The notes: generated by a model not told the origin, from the sequence alone. Numbered from the stretch's first letter, positions 35,777 through 44,782 are shown. The stretch is DNA of 64,000 nucleotides from Laspinema palackyanum D2a (GCA_025370845.1 JAMXFF010000004.1:62001-126000); one strand, 5' to 3'. Numbers and translations are program-made.

Positions 35777-36709
35777 CTAACTTTGGGCCGATTCGGGCGA
35801 TCGCTCAGTGAGTTCCACCAGAAATCTGCGAATTAGACCAATAGTAACCGCAGGAACTTCCAGTTGAGGCGTTAATCCAACCATTTCAAGCTGGATGAAC
35901 TCACGGATTGCCGAGGGGTTGAGACTGGCGAGACGCTTGCCGAGTTCGGGTCCGGTAAATTGGGACTGGCGTCCCCAAATAAAGGCGGTGGGAGTAGTCA
36001 GTTGGGGGATATCCCGGGATAAATCAAAGCAAAGGTCCCCGCGCACGAAGGAGAGGGCCGCATATTCCCCATTCGGTTCTAGGGCCGACTGCAGATACGC
36101 TTGGACGATTTCTGGATAAATTAAGTCCGGATTGGCAAATTGTCGGCTTTGCAGGAAACCCCGAATTCCGCCTTCTGTAGCGATTCCCGTCCGATATAAG
36201 AGTTGGTCTAGGAAGGGGGTTTTCACGAGTTGGGCGAAAAAGCTACTGCTGTAATTTTCCCCAAAGTCGGAGAGTCCCGAAGGGGTGGTTAAAATTAGGC
36301 TTTTAAAGAACTCAGGATGGGCGATCGCCACTCGAATGGTGAAGGCAGCGGTTAGGGAAGAGGCGATCGCCACCACAGGTTCGGGACAAGTCTGTTGGAT
36401 AAATTCGGTGAGGGTACTCAGATAGTCTTCTATTTGATAATTGCGTTCCGGATGTTCCGAACGTCCCCATCCGATTAAATCGGGGGCGAGAATCCGGTAG
36501 TCTGAGGCAAAGGCGGGATAGACTTTCGACCACTCATAAGCGGAGGAACCCCCACCAAATCCATGCAGGAAGAGTAATGTGGGTTGGGTCAGGCGATCGC
36601 CCGTTTCAGAGGGTCCACCCTGCCAAAACTCCGGGCGGTTGGTATAGTAAACCATGCGACCCAGGGAGGTCACGATTGAACCCTGGTCAAAACCGGGGGG
36701 TATAAACAT
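35777..36709 (-). CDS. Alpha/beta hydrolase
   Basis: The 310-aa protein has the alpha/beta-hydrolase fold: LLFLHGFGGGSSAYEW forms the oxyanion-hole HG motif, APDLIGWGRSEHPE follows, the nucleophile elbow is VVAIASSLTAAFTIR (S-x-x-x-x variant of G-x-S-x-G), and TAFIWGRQSQ marks the late strand. The elbow reads A-S-S-L-T rather than G-x-S-x-G, as in some chloroplast and cyanobacterial hydrolases, so catalytic activity is probable but not certain. The substrate is unknown. The start is fixed by AGGAGG 7 nt before ATG 36709. Confidence 0.78.
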   Translation of the reverse strand: MFIPPGFDQGSIVTSLGRMVYYTNRPEFWQGGPSETGDRLTQPTLLFLHGFGGGSSAYEWSKVYPAFASDYRILAPDLIGWGRSEHPERNYQIEDYLSTLTEFIQQTCPEPVVAIASSLTAAFTIRVAIAHPEFFKSLILTTPSGLSDFGENYSSSFFAQLVKTPFLDQLLYRTGIATEGGIRGFLQSRQFANPDLIYPEIVQAYLQSALEPNGEYAALSFVRGDLCFDLSRDIPQLTTPTAFIWGRQSQFTGPELGKRLASLNPSAIREFIQLEMVGLTPQLEVPAVTIGLIRRFLVELTERSPESAQS

Positions 36710-37428
36710 CAATTTACCTCCTGATATCAAGATGATGATTCTTCCATTGGGACTCTACAATCTCCTCCGTCCCCAGGCGATCGAGCCTTACTGAGTCAGG
36801 CCCTCTCTCCTGGGCTATCTTGCTGAAAACGGGTTGCAAATGCAAAGGATTTATCAAGCCTAATCTAATTTTATAAAGTTTCCGTAAAGCTCCGGATCCG
36901 CTCAAGGGCGGCTATATCCGGTTAAAACCCCTCTGCTGTAAGGATTTGGTGAGGATTTTAGTTCTGAAGATAATTTTTCCAGGGCGCTGTTAAAATCCCC
37001 GCAATCCGACATAATTTACAGTGTGGGGTGTCACCCCTCATGCTTGTTCGGGACGGTCGGTAACCCAATCTGATAACTGATGGCTGGATCGGGGGATGAA
37101 GTCAAGCCGAATGTAGGGTGTGGTTTTGGCTGATGCGATCGGTTCGCGAAATTAGGGTTAATTTTTTCCCGAAAGAATATTTCTGGGGTGAACATCTTTA
37201 CCAACCGGGCAAATCCCCCAAGGGGAAAACCCCGGTGGCAACCCAACGGGTGATGGAGTCCCTTGTGGAGTGAGGCAAGGGAGTCATTGCCCGGATATGT
37301 CTGAATTGGGTTCAATGATCGCACCGGGATTGCACCGGAAATGATGGCGATCGCCTGATTTAGGTTCAAACACTCAAGGGTGGGTTCATCTGAATTAGCC
37401 AGAAGTAACTTTAACAGGGAATGATAAG
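36710..37428. other. Divergent intergenic region of 720 bp
   Basis: No gene is supportable. The frame at 37031-37369 has no family character. A GGGGTGTCACCCC palindrome lies at about 37025-37037. Promoters for the two divergent flanking genes should be here. Confidence 0.4.
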
Positions 37429-38031
37429 ATGATGCGTCAACGTGCAGTGATGGTAGAGCAATTTAATTCCGATAGCCGTGATTTCTCGAAAAAGAGGAAT
37501 CATGACTCTATGATCGAGTTGAAGCAAGTTTCCACCTTGACCTCCTTTCCGAATAATGTAGAGTCAGAAACGGTCGAGTTGAGTGTAGTTGAACCGGAAC
37601 TCGGGCGCATCATTTTAGATTTAGAAGCCTTAAACTGTTTTGAAGTGGTAGAACGGCAATTTGAGAACCTAGGGGTCATTTTCAGCAATGCGATCGCGCT
37701 TGCCCCTTCTAATCCGGCTTTTCCCAGCAAATCAGGCCGCATTGTCGTCATGGGGGCACCGAAAAGCGGGGCGATCGAAGTCACCTTTCTCCAACCCGTT
37801 CGCCTGGTCAATAGCCTCGTAACCAGTTCCCGGCGCACTGTTCTTTCCGCTTACAATGAACAAGGCGAACAAATTGCCGAAGTCGAAACCCTCGGACCTA
37901 ATTTAGCCGGTTCCCCCTCGTTAATTCCCCCGAATGCTGAACTCATCATCAATGTTCCTAACATTCATCGGGTTACCTTTTATGCCTTCGATGGTCACCT
38001 GACTTTAGCGGGATTTTCCTTTGCTATGTAG
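37429..38031 (+). CDS. Hypothetical protein with beta-sandwich features
   Basis: The 200-aa product has no signal peptide. After a polar 55-residue leader it contains CFEVVERQFENLGVIFSNAI, APSNPAFPSKSGRIVVMGAP, GAIEVTFLQPVRLVNSLVTS, RTVLSAYNEQGEQIAEVET and RVTFYAFDGHLTLAGFSFAM. The F-x-x-L-G-V-x-F-S-N-A and P-x-x-P-x-K-S-G pattern resembles surface-domain proteins often seen with PEP-CTERM sorting signals, but no sorting tail exists here. Carbohydrate binding is a guess. The start may also be a later Met (37450). It stands alone. Confidence 0.55.
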   Translation: MMRQRAVMVEQFNSDSRDFSKKRNHDSMIELKQVSTLTSFPNNVESETVELSVVEPELGRIILDLEALNCFEVVERQFENLGVIFSNAIALAPSNPAFPSKSGRIVVMGAPKSGAIEVTFLQPVRLVNSLVTSSRRTVLSAYNEQGEQIAEVETLGPNLAGSPSLIPPNAELIINVPNIHRVTFYAFDGHLTLAGFSFAM

Positions 38032-38649
38032 TCGGGATAAATCCTCTCAATTGGAGTCAGTTAGCGCCTTTTATTCTGAGTTTGACCCGTTTTTTTAACC
38101 CGAATTATCAGGCGTTAACCCAACCAACCCATTGGCATGATACTCTTGAAACCGAGCCATCTATTCGGGAGAGTTTAATTGTCAACCTTCCCTGAATAGA
38201 AGTTAGATTTTTAAATCTTAACCAATTCCTCCTCTACTCAACGCCCCGAATCGGTGTATTTTGTAGCGACAGACCATCGACAACCCCTCTTGGACTGGCG
38301 TGAGGCCCATCCTTTCCGAAACCGGGGAGATGATCGGCGACTCAGGGAAACCCGGACAGCCGGTTTGTGTCGCGTCCCGAGGACAAAGGGGCTATGGGAA
38401 CCTCACTATCTCAGCAACCGTGTCCCAGAAATAGCCCAGGTAAAGCTCAATCTGGTGACTTGTCACCTTTTGGGGTACTATGGTAAAAATCCAAAACTAT
38501 ATCCTTTTTAAGGATATAATATGTCTGCTCTCATCTGGCAATTACTCTATATCAGCGTTCCTCAGGTAATCCTACTTGGATATTCCGGTTCTCCCAGGAA
38601 CCCCAAAATTCGATGCTGCCAGACTTTTCTAAAAGGATGAAATTATTTC
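38032..38649. other. Intergenic region upstream of the second ATPase pair
   Basis: About 620 bp. It holds a perfect inverted repeat TATATCCTT (38498-38506) / AAGGATATA (38510-38518) followed by a TATAAT-like box, which could form the promoter or operator for the ATPase pair. A 39-codon frame at 38521-38640 follows; its reality is doubtful. Confidence 0.4.
38498..38518 (+). promoter_or_regulatory. Palindrome over a possible -10 box before the ATPase pair
   Basis: TATATCCTT and AAGGATATA are separated by TTT, and GATATAAT overlaps the right arm. Such a palindrome could be an operator for a repressor. No regulator gene lies next to the pair. Confidence 0.35.
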
Positions 38650-39930
38650 ATGTCTCTTCTCTCAATTTGGGCAAAAGACTATAAAAACTTAAATTTTTAC
38701 TCCACCCCCTTAGAACTCAAGCCGCTCAATATATTGGTGGGTCCAAACGGTTCAGGAAAGAGTAATTTAGTGGGTCTATTAAATCTCATCCATCTCTCGG
38801 TTTTTCAAAACTCGGAAGATATAAAAGGTTTGGAATATGCTTGTGACTATTTAGGGGGTTCTCATCTGCTTTATTTTAATAGAGAGCGACCCTCAGAAGT
38901 TAGTGTAAAATACAAGTTCACTGGAATTGCAGAAACCCGAAATCAGCCTATTCATTTAGATCTTAAATTATTTGTAAGTCAATCCAGCAATCGGATAGAA
39001 CTTTCTGAAGATTTTCTTTATTCACCTGTAAGAGGTGATGAGGATCAGCCTTTTTATTACTATAAATTTCATGATCATAGCATCGGATCTGGTGTTCTTT
39101 CCATTTTACAACCCGATGGCAGTCAGAGGTTTCAACGAATTTCTGATATTCCCGTTGATTCCCTTGGACTCTTGAGTATCGATGAGCGCATTCAAAAAGA
39201 CGAAGAAGTGCGGGAGCTACTTCTCAAATCAAGTATCTATGCAGTCCGTCAACACTTACTCGACGAAATTAAAGGGTGGCGTTTCTATAATGCCAACCAC
39301 ATGAATTCCCAAAAAATTCGTAACGCTGAACCCAAGGTAAGTTCAGGTTCTTTGAATACTTACTTATCAGAAAGCGGCGAAAATCTCGCGGCAGTGTTAG
39401 AGCAACTTTCTAATGACAGTGTTGATTTTGAGGAGCGCTTTAACGAGGCAGTCAAGCAATTATTTCCAATGACGCGACGCATTCGTGCGACGCGAGCAGG
39501 GCTTTTGAATCTAACCATTGAGTGGTCGGTCCAGGGGATAGGCAAGGGCTTGACTCTCAGAGATATGTCCGATGGTTCCGTGCGGATGTTATGCTGGGCT
39601 GTCATTTTATTGTCACCGAAACTTCCCTCCCTACTGGTCATTGATGAACCTGAATTGGGGATTCATGTAGCTTGGATGAAAATTTTGGCGGGATGGATTC
39701 ACTATGCCGCTCAACGAACTAAAGTAATTGTTTCCACTCATAGTCCAGATTTATTAGACTGTTTTACAGACCGTTCTGACTGTGTGATCTCTCTTAACTT
39801 AAGAGCGGATGGATTGGTTTCACTCGATGGCATTCAAGAAGAGCAATTTAAAGCCCGTTTGCAAGAAGGATGGGAGTTAGGTGATTTGTATCGAGTAGGA
39901 GATCCTAGCATTGGAGGCTGGCCGTGGTAA
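38650..39930 (+). CDS. AAA_21 ATPase of a second ATPase/TOPRIM-like pair
   Basis: The 426-aa protein starts LSIWAKDYKNLNFYSTPLEL and has Walker A ILVGPNGSGKSNLVGLL (Lys37), a signature region LRDMSDGSVRMLCWAVILL, Walker B SLLVIDEPELGIH and the switch VIVSTHSPDLLDCF. It is an SMC-like, arm-less ATPase of the RecF/AAA_21 group. The downstream gene overlaps it by 7 nt (GTGGTAA), which implies coupled translation. Although similar in logic to the pair at 27096, the two ATPases differ in length and motif sequences. A defence role is inferred from the pairing only. The coding sequence is AT-richer than the flanking genes. Confidence 0.82.
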   Translation: MSLLSIWAKDYKNLNFYSTPLELKPLNILVGPNGSGKSNLVGLLNLIHLSVFQNSEDIKGLEYACDYLGGSHLLYFNRERPSEVSVKYKFTGIAETRNQPIHLDLKLFVSQSSNRIELSEDFLYSPVRGDEDQPFYYYKFHDHSIGSGVLSILQPDGSQRFQRISDIPVDSLGLLSIDERIQKDEEVRELLLKSSIYAVRQHLLDEIKGWRFYNANHMNSQKIRNAEPKVSSGSLNTYLSESGENLAAVLEQLSNDSVDFEERFNEAVKQLFPMTRRIRATRAGLLNLTIEWSVQGIGKGLTLRDMSDGSVRMLCWAVILLSPKLPSLLVIDEPELGIHVAWMKILAGWIHYAAQRTKVIVSTHSPDLLDCFTDRSDCVISLNLRADGLVSLDGIQEEQFKARLQEGWELGDLYRVGDPSIGGWPW

Positions 39931-40799
39931 TTTGGTTGTTTGCCGGAGGCGGAGAAACGGAGTATGACGGATTAGTAAAACTTCTGCAAAAGGAATTTCC
40001 TGACTATCATTTTGAGCGTAAACTCCCTGAACGGGCGCACAAGCCGATTGGAAAACCAAAACGTGATGCTCATGAAAACGAAAACAAGGTCAACGCAACC
40101 ACAGGACCTGATTTATTGAAAGCTATCTCGGAATCCCTATCGTTTCTCTTAACTCGTAAATCTCTGGAAGATTTATTGCTCAAGGGTAGCTTATGTGACG
40201 CCATTCTCGTCATTGATGACTTAGATTGCCGCCAATGGGATGGGTTAGTCTGTAATGAGATAAAATCCCCCGGATTTCTTAAGATCCAAAATCATTATAT
40301 TGAACAAGTTCAGCGGAGTCTGGATAGGGCTAAAAACCCGTTGGACGACTGGATGAAAAATCGATTATATGAAGTGCAATTTCAACCCGAAATTATTGTC
40401 GGGTTTGCCTCTCCAGAAATTGAGTCTTGGATTATTGCTGACTGGGGAAAGGGGGAAGAAAGGGAAAAGTGTCAGCATCGGGATTTTCCTGAACACCAAT
40501 GGTTTCTGATGAAGCGATGGTTGCAAGACGTGGCTCAGGTGGATTTTGACAATCCGGAACTGTATGGGGGATTTAATCCTGAAACTAAACGCTGTCAAAT
40601 GAAGCTCTCAGAACAAATCATGGAAGCCGCAACTCAGGCCCAAATTCCTCAAGAGGCTCAAAAACCCTCTCGCTATAATAAAAGAAGACATTCATCAGAA
40701 CTTTTGGAAAAAATATCCGGTAGAAGAGTGGAAAGAATCTGCCCCATTTTCAAAGCCATGTACCGATCTCTGCAACTGTTAGGCAAGGGAAGCAATTAG
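39924..40799 (+). CDS. DUF4276-like TOPRIM-type protein of the ATPase pair
   Basis: The 291-aa protein begins MVIWLFAGGGETEYDGLVKL, where the G-G-E-T-E segment is in the position of the TOPRIM Glu. CDAILVIDDLDC supplies the acidic D-x-x-D, and VGFASPEIESWIIADWG matches the conserved E-x-W-x-x-A-D of DUF4276. DUF4276 proteins are commonly encoded with AAA_21 ATPases in defence islands. The start is GTG 39924, overlapping the ATPase stop. The C-terminal 60 residues are basic (PSRYNKRRHSSELLEKISGRR), which could bind nucleic acid. The assignment rests on motif pattern; a profile search would settle it. Confidence 0.68.
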   Translation: MVIWLFAGGGETEYDGLVKLLQKEFPDYHFERKLPERAHKPIGKPKRDAHENENKVNATTGPDLLKAISESLSFLLTRKSLEDLLLKGSLCDAILVIDDLDCRQWDGLVCNEIKSPGFLKIQNHYIEQVQRSLDRAKNPLDDWMKNRLYEVQFQPEIIVGFASPEIESWIIADWGKGEEREKCQHRDFPEHQWFLMKRWLQDVAQVDFDNPELYGGFNPETKRCQMKLSEQIMEAATQAQIPQEAQKPSRYNKRRHSSELLEKISGRRVERICPIFKAMYRSLQLLGKGSN

Positions 40800-41047
40800 G
40801 GGGTAGGTTGCTCCTCAAACTGGGGACTTACAAGTTCTGTGAACCTCGCACTAAGCTAAGAATCGATCGCCTCTTGCAGCATTGGGTCAGACGAAAACTT
40901 GTCCTGCTTCTTTTCCTCTGTCCGATTAAATCCCCCCAATCTCCCCAATCTCCCCAATCTCTATCCAAAGATATTCCCAGAAACGCCATCTGATCGTAAA
41001 CTATATCCATCTTGTTTCTGTGACTCAGACGAAATAGGTAAAATAAC
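40800..41047. repeat. Intergenic region with CCCCAATCT repeats
   Basis: The stretch at about 40927-40965 has three to four copies of CCCCAATCTC. No gene is supportable. Confidence 0.5.
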
Positions 41048-41833
41048 GTGGCAAAGGGGTTATCGCAGTGGCAACAACGGGTCAACGAGTTATGGAGGGC
41101 ATCCCCTCTACTGAAGCAGGGCTTTGTTGACAAAACTGGCGCACCGATGCGAATCCGCTTAAACGGCACTTGGCTGTTGGGGGGGACGGTGACGATCGCC
41201 TTGCTGATTTGGAATTGGAAACTCTTAGTCGCTACAGGGGCTGGGGTCCTGGTGATGTTGGCGACTTACATGATCCAAGGATGGAATTGGCATCAGGTGC
41301 GATCGCGCTTGAATCAGTCTCTTGGCGGTGCCAACCGTCAGGTGGCAGTCGCTGTGGGGACAGGAGGACTTGCCACCCTAGGAAGTTACATGGCAGTCTC
41401 AATTTGGCTGGAATCCCCCAGTCCCTGGTTCGCAACAGCAGCGATCGCCCAGGGAATCATGACTTTGGCAACTCTAATTTTACTGGTCTGGCAAGCACTC
41501 AATCATCAAGTGAGTTCTGAGGCAAATCATCTGAATGACAGGGTGATGAATTTAACGGATTCAGACCCCCTCAAACGCTTGATTGCGGTTCGACAAATTA
41601 CTAAATCTCTCCCCATGACCCCCCTTGCTGAACGACGGGCGATCGCTGACTATTTTCGCCTGATGTTGTCTCGGGAAACTGAATCTCTGGTTCGCGATGC
41701 GGTTCTGGATGGACTCCAAGCGATCGAACCGGGTAAACAGCTTGGGGTGGGAATGGAACCTCTAGCGGTTCCTCCCTTGAAAAAGCGCACTCCGGTGAAA
41801 GTACGCCCTCGGGTTTATGAATATGAGGAATAG
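41048..41833 (+). CDS. Armadillo-type fold membrane protein
   Basis: The 261-aa protein has about four hydrophobic segments between residues 38 and 150 (LLGGTVTIALLIWNWKLLVA, GVLVMLATYMI, GGLATLGSYMAVSIW, IMTLATLILLVWQAL). A cytosolic helical C-terminus follows with DPLKRLIAVRQITKSLP and ETESLVRDAVLDGLQAI, a HEAT/armadillo-like repeat pattern. It closes with a basic tail. Similar proteins are annotated in cyanobacteria as armadillo-type fold proteins of unknown function. The start is GTG 41048. REP-like palindromes follow immediately. Confidence 0.6.
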   Translation: MAKGLSQWQQRVNELWRASPLLKQGFVDKTGAPMRIRLNGTWLLGGTVTIALLIWNWKLLVATGAGVLVMLATYMIQGWNWHQVRSRLNQSLGGANRQVAVAVGTGGLATLGSYMAVSIWLESPSPWFATAAIAQGIMTLATLILLVWQALNHQVSSEANHLNDRVMNLTDSDPLKRLIAVRQITKSLPMTPLAERRAIADYFRLMLSRETESLVRDAVLDGLQAIEPGKQLGVGMEPLAVPPLKKRTPVKVRPRVYEYEE

Positions 41834-41861
41834 GGCGATCGGTTTTTTTCATGGCGGGGGG

Positions 41862-41922
41862 AACGACTGAAGTCGTTACTACGAACTGAAGAGGGGAAAC
41901 GACTGAAGTCGTTACTACGAAC
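41862..41922 (-). repeat. Two REP-like palindromes
   Basis: AACGACTGAAGTCGTT-ACTACGAAC occurs at 41862-41886 and 41898-41922, 36 bp apart. It sits between the convergent armadillo-type gene and moeA. Confidence 0.85.
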
Positions 41923-41952
41923 TAAGAGGGAACGCATAAAGGTTGTTGCTTG

Positions 41953-42002
41953 AGTCGGTTTTAACCGACTTTAGCTATTAGGCGGGGGTTTGAACCCCCG
42001 CC
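41953..42002. terminator. Two adjacent perfect hairpins before the moeA end
   Basis: AGTCGGTT-TT-AACCGACT (41953-41970) is followed by GGCGGGGGTT-TG-AACCCCCGCC (41981-42002). Both are perfect. They lie 27 bp past the moeA stop and about 120 bp past the opposing gene, so they probably block read-through both ways. The spacer TTAGCTATTA links them. Confidence 0.6.
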
Positions 42003-42028
42003 GGTTGTCGCGAAGGTCCCAAACCGCA

Positions 42029-43279
42029 TTAATTGTCGATCGCCAGCACTTGAATCGCGTCCCCGGGTGCAATGGTGGAAACTCCCACGGGAATCACTGC
42101 TAAGGCGGTGGTTTGGGCGAGATTAATCAAATTTCCTGAACTGTGACTGCCGCCTGCGGGTTCAAATTGGTAAATGCCATCGATGCAGTGGATTTTCCCC
42201 CAGAGATAGATTTCTCGGGGTCCTCCTCCGCGTAATTCTTGCTGCGATCGCGCTGTTAAAAACTGAGGTTCCCATCCCTGTTTCCATCCTGCAAATTTCC
42301 GCATCGCCGGTTGTACGAAGCGCCAAAAGGTGACTAAGGCGGAAACCGGATTTCCCGGCAACCCAAAATAGAGGACAGAAGAGGTGGACGCTTCCGGAGG
42401 AAAACTGGCAACGGTTAAGGGTTTCCCGGGTCTAATTGCTACCTTTTTGATGTGGATTGTTCCCTTTAATTGGCTCAGAATTTGTTCAACATAATCATAG
42501 TCGCCTACGGAAACGCCGCCGGTAGAGAGGACGATATCGGCAACAGTTAAGGCATGGGCGATCGCCTTTTGCAGTGCCTCGGGTTGATCTCCAACAATTC
42601 CCATTAGCAAGGGTTCTCCCCCTGCGGCAGTGACAGCAGCGGCTAAAGCATATTGATTTGAGTCTACCAGTTGTCCCGGTTTTAAGGGTTGCCCGGGAGC
42701 AACTAACTCATCCCCGGTGGATAAGATGGCAATTTTACAACGGCGATACACAGGCACTTGGGTAATCTGTGCCGTAGCTAGAACCGCAATATCTGGCGCA
42801 CTCAGGACGATTCCTGGGGATAACAGGGGAGTTCCGGATTGGTAAAAGGAACCCTGATAACGCACCCATTCTCCCCGTTGTGAGGGGGCGGATAAGATTT
42901 CCACGCGATCGCCTTTCCGTTGGGTGTCTTCCTGAATCGTCACCGTATCCGCACCCGGTGGCATCATGGACCCGGTGAAAATTCGGGCCGCTTGTCCCTT
43001 GTCAATGGTCTTCTGAGGGGGTTTCCCAGCAGGAATTTTTTCGATGATTTCCAATTGGATAGGGCGATCGCCACGAACCTCGGCAACATCTTCGTAGCGC
43101 ACTGCATATCCATCCATTGCGGAGTTATCCCAGTGGGGAAAATCTAAGGTTCCCACCACGGATTCTGCCAACACTCGCCCCCGGGCGGATAACAACTCAA
43201 CCTGTTCCTGATCCTCAACCGGATCCATCGGTTGCACTAACCCTAAGATGACTTCTTCTGCTTGTTTAACCGGCAACAT
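42029..43279 (-). CDS. moeA: Molybdopterin molybdotransferase MoeA
   Basis: MoeA inserts molybdate into adenylylated molybdopterin to make the cofactor. The 416-aa product has FPHWDNSAMDGYAVRYEDV, GKPPQKTIDKGQAARIFTGSMMPPGADTV, ILSTGDELVAPGQPLKPGQL, LSTGGVSVGDYDYVEQIL and VLYFGLPGNPVSALVTF: the domain order of MoeA with the MoCF domain in the centre and a C-terminal barrel. Length fits the family. ATG 43279 is chosen over a TTG at 43285. No other molybdopterin gene is near. Confidence 0.93.
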   Translation of the reverse strand: MLPVKQAEEVILGLVQPMDPVEDQEQVELLSARGRVLAESVVGTLDFPHWDNSAMDGYAVRYEDVAEVRGDRPIQLEIIEKIPAGKPPQKTIDKGQAARIFTGSMMPPGADTVTIQEDTQRKGDRVEILSAPSQRGEWVRYQGSFYQSGTPLLSPGIVLSAPDIAVLATAQITQVPVYRRCKIAILSTGDELVAPGQPLKPGQLVDSNQYALAAAVTAAGGEPLLMGIVGDQPEALQKAIAHALTVADIVLSTGGVSVGDYDYVEQILSQLKGTIHIKKVAIRPGKPLTVASFPPEASTSSVLYFGLPGNPVSALVTFWRFVQPAMRKFAGWKQGWEPQFLTARSQQELRGGGPREIYLWGKIHCIDGIYQFEPAGGSHSSGNLINLAQTTALAVIPVGVSTIAPGDAIQVLAIDN

Positions 43280-43451
43280 GGACAATCAATCACCCCTTCA
43301 AACGGATGAAGTCAGTTTATCGGGTTTGGGTACTCCATGCCTGCCCAAGTCAGGGTCAGGGAAACCTGAATCAAGAATTAATTGTTAATCATTAATACTT
43401 TTTAACGCTTTAACATTTAATTCTCAATTCCTATGTTTCACTCAGGCAGTC

Positions 43452-43697
43452 TTACTCCGGTTGGATTGGGGGGTCCCCAATTCCCAGCTCTTTTTTAGAT
43501 TTTTTAAGCTGTTTCCAGAGTCCCTTAATGTCTTCGTAGGCTTGATCCGGGGAGATTTTGCCGCCGGTTTCCAAACCACAGATGTAGTTCACTTTTTGAG
43601 CAAATTCTTGTAAATTTGCATCAAAGGCCAAGTTTTCGGGTGAAAACTTGCCATAGTATCGACTGCGCGGATACAAAAAATCCGATTTGTCTGTCAT
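43452..43697 (-). CDS. DUF7219-type small cyanobacterial protein
   Basis: The 81-aa soluble protein begins MTDKSDFLYPRSRYYGKF and continues ENLAFDANLQEFAQKVNYIC and LKKSKKELGIG. These motifs are strongly conserved in a small, uncharacterised cyanobacterial family (I believe DUF7219). GGAGG lies 6 nt before ATG 43697, which fixes the start. It has a helical core and no membrane segment. Function is unknown. Confidence 0.65.
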   Translation of the reverse strand: MTDKSDFLYPRSRYYGKFSPENLAFDANLQEFAQKVNYICGLETGGKISPDQAYEDIKGLWKQLKKSKKELGIGDPPIQPE

Positions 43698-43718
43698 AGC
43701 TTCCTCCGGAATCAACAA

Positions 43719-44104
43719 TTAGCAGCTTTGACCCAAGCGGATCCAGGTGGGTGTTCTTCTGGGCCGTTGGTGATGGGTTATCGTGGGATGGAGGTCTAAA
43801 CCTCTTAACCCCCCTTTAACCTGTTTATTATTTAACCTACATCCTTTAACCTATTCTTAATCTTAGAAAAACTCAACGTCATTTCTCCACCCTTCCCCCT
43901 CAGAGATCAGAGAATGGTCCGTAGACCCCTCTGATGGGACCCTTGAGCCAGAAATCTCCCGGTGAAATCCGCCAATGGCGATTTACCCTAGAGATTAAAC
44001 TTCTTGCATCATTTTAATGAATGTGGAGCGTTTGTCTGGGTGACTGACCCAGTGAGGGGGGTTCCTAGATTCTGCAAGAGGGGTAGTTAAGGGAGTAATG
44101 AGTC
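43719..44104. other. Divergent intergenic region before cobO
   Basis: It contains three direct copies of TTTAACCT at 43815, 43831 and 43845 (spacing 16 and 14 bp), in an A/T-rich stretch, which may be binding sites for a regulator. No cobalamin riboswitch was recognised. Confidence 0.45.
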
Positions 44105-44782
44105 ATGGAAACCAACGCTGATTTAGTGGCAGGGGAAAATTTATCTGGGGGAGAAACTGGGGGCGATCGCCTCTCATCCTCTGGGAGTGACAGTCAGTAT
44201 CAAAAAAAGATGCAGCGGCGCAAGGAGGTCCAAGAACAGCGTGTGGCCCTTGCTTCGGCTGAGAAGGGCTTAATTATTGTGAATACCGGGAATGGCAAGG
44301 GAAAAACCACTGCGGCGTTAGGGATGGTGTTGCGATCGCTGGGACATGGATTCCGGGTGGCGATCGTCCAGTTTATCAAAGGCGCTTGGGAACCAGCGGA
44401 AAAGGAAATTTTCAGCCACTTTAGCGATCGCCTAGAATTCCACGCGATGGGGGAAGGATTCACCTGGGAAACCCAGGACCGCGATCGGGACATCCAAAAA
44501 GCCCGTCAAGCTTGGGAGAAAGCCTTAAGTTTTATCACCAACCCGGACTATAAACTGGTCCTGCTTGATGAAATTAATGTTGCCCTTAAGCTGGGTTATC
44601 TGCCTGTCGAGGAGGTTATCGCCGGTTTAGAGCAAAAACCCGACGAGTCTCATGTCATCCTCACCGGCAGAGGCGCACCCGCACCCCTGATCGAACGCGC
44701 TGACTTAGTAACGGAAATGACCCTGATTAAGCATCCATTCCGGGAACAAGGGGTTAAAGCTCAACCCGGGATTGAATATTAA
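44105..44782 (+). CDS. cobO: Cob(I)yrinic acid a,c-diamide adenosyltransferase
   Basis: This enzyme attaches adenosyl to the cobalt of corrinoids. The 225-aa product has a variable 45-residue N-terminus and then the CobA/CobO/BtuR P-loop domain: GLIIVNTGNGKGKTTAALGM (P-loop), VAIVQFIKGAW, KLVLLDEINVALKLGYLPV and HVILTGRGAPAPLIERADLV. The C-terminus FREQGVKAQPGIEY is typical. The 12-nt spaced AAGGGAG precedes ATG 44105. A clean intrinsic terminator follows. Confidence 0.93.
   Translation: METNADLVAGENLSGGETGGDRLSSSGSDSQYQKKMQRRKEVQEQRVALASAEKGLIIVNTGNGKGKTTAALGMVLRSLGHGFRVAIVQFIKGAWEPAEKEIFSHFSDRLEFHAMGEGFTWETQDRDRDIQKARQAWEKALSFITNPDYKLVLLDEINVALKLGYLPVEEVIAGLEQKPDESHVILTGRGAPAPLIERADLVTEMTLIKHPFREQGVKAQPGIEY

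Noticed and set aside
38521..38640. 39-codon frame between the palindrome and the second ATPase gene
   Set aside because: Too short to judge; no ribosome site and no family. It might be a leader peptide, but nothing supports it.
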